Below the pieces are notes generated by a model that worked only from the letters and a program-made list of their open reading frames with translations, was not told the DNA's origin and made no database searches. A stretch of DNA of 64,000 bases from Campylorhamphus procurvoides (taxonomy: Eukaryota > Chordata > Aves > Passeriformes > Dendrocolaptidae), in assembly GCA_013396655.1 (NCBI GenBank), contig WBMV01001028.1, forward strand, positions 14,042-78,041, given 5' to 3'. Below are positions 60,416 through 64,000 of the stretch, in pieces. Within the stretch, counting starts at the first letter, position 1. The number at the start of each line of letters is the position of its first letter. Position numbers and translations under genes: made by a program.

Positions 60416-63400
60416 CACTAGAAAAGGTCTGCCTGTGTCTGGACAAGCAGCTAATTCACAGAATAACTTGCAGTTATTTTCAGCTTGGACAAGATCCCTG
60501 TGCATTTGGGGACGAGTGCACAAAACCTCAAAGAAAACATTCCCCTCTCACTTACTTTGAGCAAGGTATTTGTTTCCATTTCTTTATATAGTCCTACAGA
60601 GCCATGAAATCCAAACTGCATTTGAGTCCTTTTTGATTCCAACAATCCATTTTATACTCTGAACTTGCTAAATCATTGTTTCAATACACCTTCTCTGTCA
60701 CATGCTATTGGCTTTACTGCTCCCAGTACTGCTCTCTGAAGTGACAAATCTTCCTTCACAGGCCAGGAAGTCAAAAATCAATTCCAGAGCTCCAAACAAG
60801 GAATTAATTCATCACAACTTCAGTAAGCACACTTAGTTCTATATGGCATTAGTTTTCTTCACCAGATCAAAGTTGTGGTGCCTTAGGATGCTCTTATGGA
60901 GGTCAAAGGAGAAGTTGTGAGGAGTACTTCCTTTCCAACTACCTGTCTGTCAGATTTGGAACTTGCACACATAATCCCATGTTTTAATTTAAATGATAAG
61001 TTGAAGTATTTTACTTTTTTATTTTTTTAATTTGTCTTTTTAGTATAGTTAAAATATTACTGATCAAGCAATACAGTCCGAGGAGCATAAAAAAGATTTG
61101 CAAAAGGAATCTGAGATCAGTTAAAAAAATATTAAAAAAGTAACTGACTTAATAAGCAAAATTAGATCAGAAATTATTTTGAGTTGTGTTGAGTTGGCCC
61201 TTAATTACAAGTTCACCCCATGCGGAGTTCAGTTGAACTCCATTGTTTCAGTGGTTTCAGGCTGATGAATTTTGGGGAGGGAATGGACAAGAACCTATGA
61301 GCTGAGAAAGCAAAGTGGATAAAATATTTAAATTTTCCAGACCTCTACTGTCTGTAAAGCTTTCCTGTAGTGCATCTACATATCAGCACAACCATTTGTT
61401 TTCCCAGGTCTAATGCCTGCTTTACTGCTTTCTTGAAATAATTCTTACTTCCTGAAATACTGCTTCTTTTGCTTCTTGATAATGTGCAACTGAGATGTAA
61501 CTGTATGATTTTTATGCCTTAATTCTTTTAGGTCTAGACATTGAATCTCTGTCTTGATTATATATGCAACTAACATATGTATTTCTTTTATTTCATTTTC
61601 TAATGGACAAGAGCTAATATAAAATTGTATTGAATTCGTATGTAACCTTTTTTGAAAAATAAGGGACACCAGCTTTTATGTTTCCACGTCTATCTATTTG
61701 TCTACACAACTATCCATGTTGTAGAGAACAGATTTTGTAGTAATCTTTCTCTTTTGCATTGTGTTTCAGATATGAAACCAAGCAAGTGTTTACTGAAAAA
61801 CACCTGTCTAGCACTAATTCAACTTGGCCCAGTTGAATTGACAGCTGGAACAATTCCTGGAGACCAAAGAAGGAGATTGAAACAGAGAAAGAGATTTGTT
61901 TTCTTTTGGCATTTGGTTTAGCAGAAAAGGTAAGTTTTATATTTATTGTTGTTTTTCTAATTCTCTATTTTGAAAGAAAGTTGGAGAAAAGGAAGTGGAA
62001 GAAATAAATCCAAAGTCCAATCCTTCCCATATGTATATGAGTGTAAAAGGTTTGGCAAAGGCCTCTATGAATGGGGCCAGGCTGTGGACTCTCCTAAACT
62101 CCAGCTGAACATCTATTCCTTCAGGTCATTATTTTCTTGGTGTTTGCCCTGGTCTCCCCTCTCCAAAGGATTCCATTGCTCTCAGTTTGTACATATTTTC
62201 ACTTTTCTTTGGAATCCTAAATTTGGTCAAAAGTTTTCAAGTTGTTTCCACAATGGATCCTAATGAATTCAGTGAAAGCTCACCCCTTTGGCAGCTGCTT
62301 TAAAAAACAAAGTAATTTTCTGCTGAAATCCTGGTGCCTCCTCATTTAATTATGGCTTATGACTCTCCAGCCTCAGCCCTCAAGACCTGCTAAGCTTTGG
62401 ATTGATCAAACCACTGGGATCACTCTGTTGAGGATTGTATTTTGAGGGGCTCTCAGGAAGTAAAGAAGGAACACTGTGGAGCTGAAAAAAGGCAGCTGGG
62501 CTAGAGATGAATAATCTCTAGTGGCTGTGCTTCCTTGGATGACCTGTGGTGATTCCTGAGCATTCCATGGTAGAAAGGTAAAAGAGCTAAGTAGTAGTGC
62601 CGTGAGCAGGCTAAACAGCACTAGGGAGAGCAGGGTGTGCCTGGCCTGAAACTCCACAGACACAGAGAAGCCATTGCAAGGAGTTTCAAATACCATTTCC
62701 ATCTGTGTCTTTCCAGATCACCACGGAAAGCGAGTTGAAGCATTTGCTGTATTTTTTAGCTAGAGGCTAAAACAGAGAGAGGAGCCCAGCTTTGAAGCTG
62801 TGCTACCAAAATATGTTGACTCTTCCCTAAGATCAAAGTGTGCAGTGTGTGAAGGAGAGGCTACAAAAATAAGGTTGGAAGTACAGAGTGGTTTGTAATT
62901 GATTTCTTTTTGAAGAGCTGATTTCACAATTGTGCAAGGCTGATAGGAGAGCATGTCATTTGAACCTGAGGCAGTAAAGGTGAAGAGAAAGGGGAAGAAC
63001 TGATCTTTGTCAAGACGTCTGAAATTTGGCAAAAAGGAGTCAGTTGTAAAGAGCATTGTATTGTGACACTGTAGTTCTGACTGAGAAATGTGAAAATTAA
63101 AGAAAGTAAAAAATTGTGTAGACAGAATTCAGAATCAACTCGATCAAGCACAATATAAAGAAACACACTCACCACAACAAAAACTGGCAGTCAGCACAAG
63201 GCCCTGCATTAAGGATGAATTGGTGTAGTCTCCATGAGAACTGGGAACTAATGGAGGAAAGAGGTTTAATTAGAAAGAGCTGATGGAGTCTTTAACAGAA
63301 ACCACTCTTTCAGAAGGCTGAGCTTTATGCCAAACTTGTCCAATCCTTAACTTTGGTTGCTGCAGTTAATTAGATATTGTAGCACAGTGGGGATGTGGGG

Positions 63401-64000
63401 GACACTGGCTGAGTAGAAGGTATTGAGAAAAAATCAAAATGCATTAGCTATGCAAGAATTCTTTTAAAAAAATGTAGGGTTTTTTGATTTTTTGGGGTTT
63501 TTTTAATGAAGCGACAGCAGCTTTTTAACATTTTACAGTTAACAGAGTTATCTTCTGGTCCATCAATATTTAGCTACATTACTCACTTCACTGAATCTTG
63601 AGGGTTATAGTTAGCAGCTGGTCATAGATACTACAATAAGAATTAGGTTTGGGTCCTTTCTCTCAATTTCTGAATACCTGTAATAATGATAAGAATGTTC
63701 TCCAGCTGCTGAGAGTTTTTACTTGCTTTTTTCTTTTTCCATACAACCTTTCTATCTCTGAATTCAACACAAAACATAAACAACAGGAAGCAGGAGGAAT
63801 GGGAGACCTTCAGTGTAGTGAATGTGAATGCAGATTTCAGATACTTGACCACTTTACCAAGTGGATGTGATGTTAATTGATTTGGGTTAGGGGAGTAGAT
63901 AAATACAATAGGAAAGACAGTCTTTACGAACCAAAAATAAAAACAAATGAAAATTTTGAGGCCACTACTAATGAACTTCATGGACTAGAAAAATGTGACC
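60416..64000. other. Non-coding stretch, no gene seen
   Basis: AT-rich to about 61,200. One non-coding exon-like interval (61770-61929) is discussed as a finding. T-rich runs occur near 63478-63506. No transposon or gene is recognised to the right edge. Confidence 0.55.

Overview
This window looks like AT-rich, intron-poor-signal vertebrate DNA from a bird, probably a songbird. The evidence is at least a dozen CR1 LINE fragments, many with the avian 3' tail (ATTCTATG-type 8-mer repeats), and one LTR closely resembling the abundant avian ERVL LTRs. CpG is depleted almost everywhere. I see no bacterial or phage gene organisation, no CRISPR array, no tRNA or rRNA, and no convincing protein-coding gene. 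The longest open frames are about 130 codons, which is what chance gives in 64 kb, and none shows a recognisable host protein. The window is best described as intergenic or deep intronic sequence.

Layout: 0-1.7 kb is a long minus-strand CR1 covering the end of the endonuclease, the linker and the reverse transcriptase; it runs off the left edge. A candidate LTR lies at about 6.0-6.7 kb. CR1 3' fragments follow at 9.4-9.8 and 16.6 kb, then an internally deleted CR1 at 18.85-19.18 kb, a CR1 3' fragment at 21.4-21.8 kb, and a very decayed CR1 reverse transcriptase at 25.4-26.35 kb. A solo ERVL-type LTR occupies 26.92-27.49 kb. A 220-bp TTTC microsatellite lies at 30.7-30.9 kb and a 0.9-kb plus-strand CR1 at 32.4-33.3 kb. 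A 90-bp doublet is at 36.9-37.1 kb. Further CR1 pieces lie at 40.6, 46.3 (repeated at 47.3), 48.45, 56.3, 58.8 and 60.1 kb. A TG repeat is at 51.85 kb. A purine-only GGGAAA array with a 28-N gap is at 52.9-53.1 kb. The one CpG-dense patch is at 57.2-57.5 kb.

The main structural oddity is a 1,019-bp-offset tandem duplication at about 46.07-48.14 kb. Its copies look identical over about 900 bp and are separated by a single N. A second single N sits at another short repeated overlap just upstream. This looks more like unmerged overlapping contigs than real biology. A few exon-like splice pairs (at 8.0, 13.6, 38.6, 39.5 and 61.8 kb) are recorded as weak candidates only. I found no evidence for a new biological system here.
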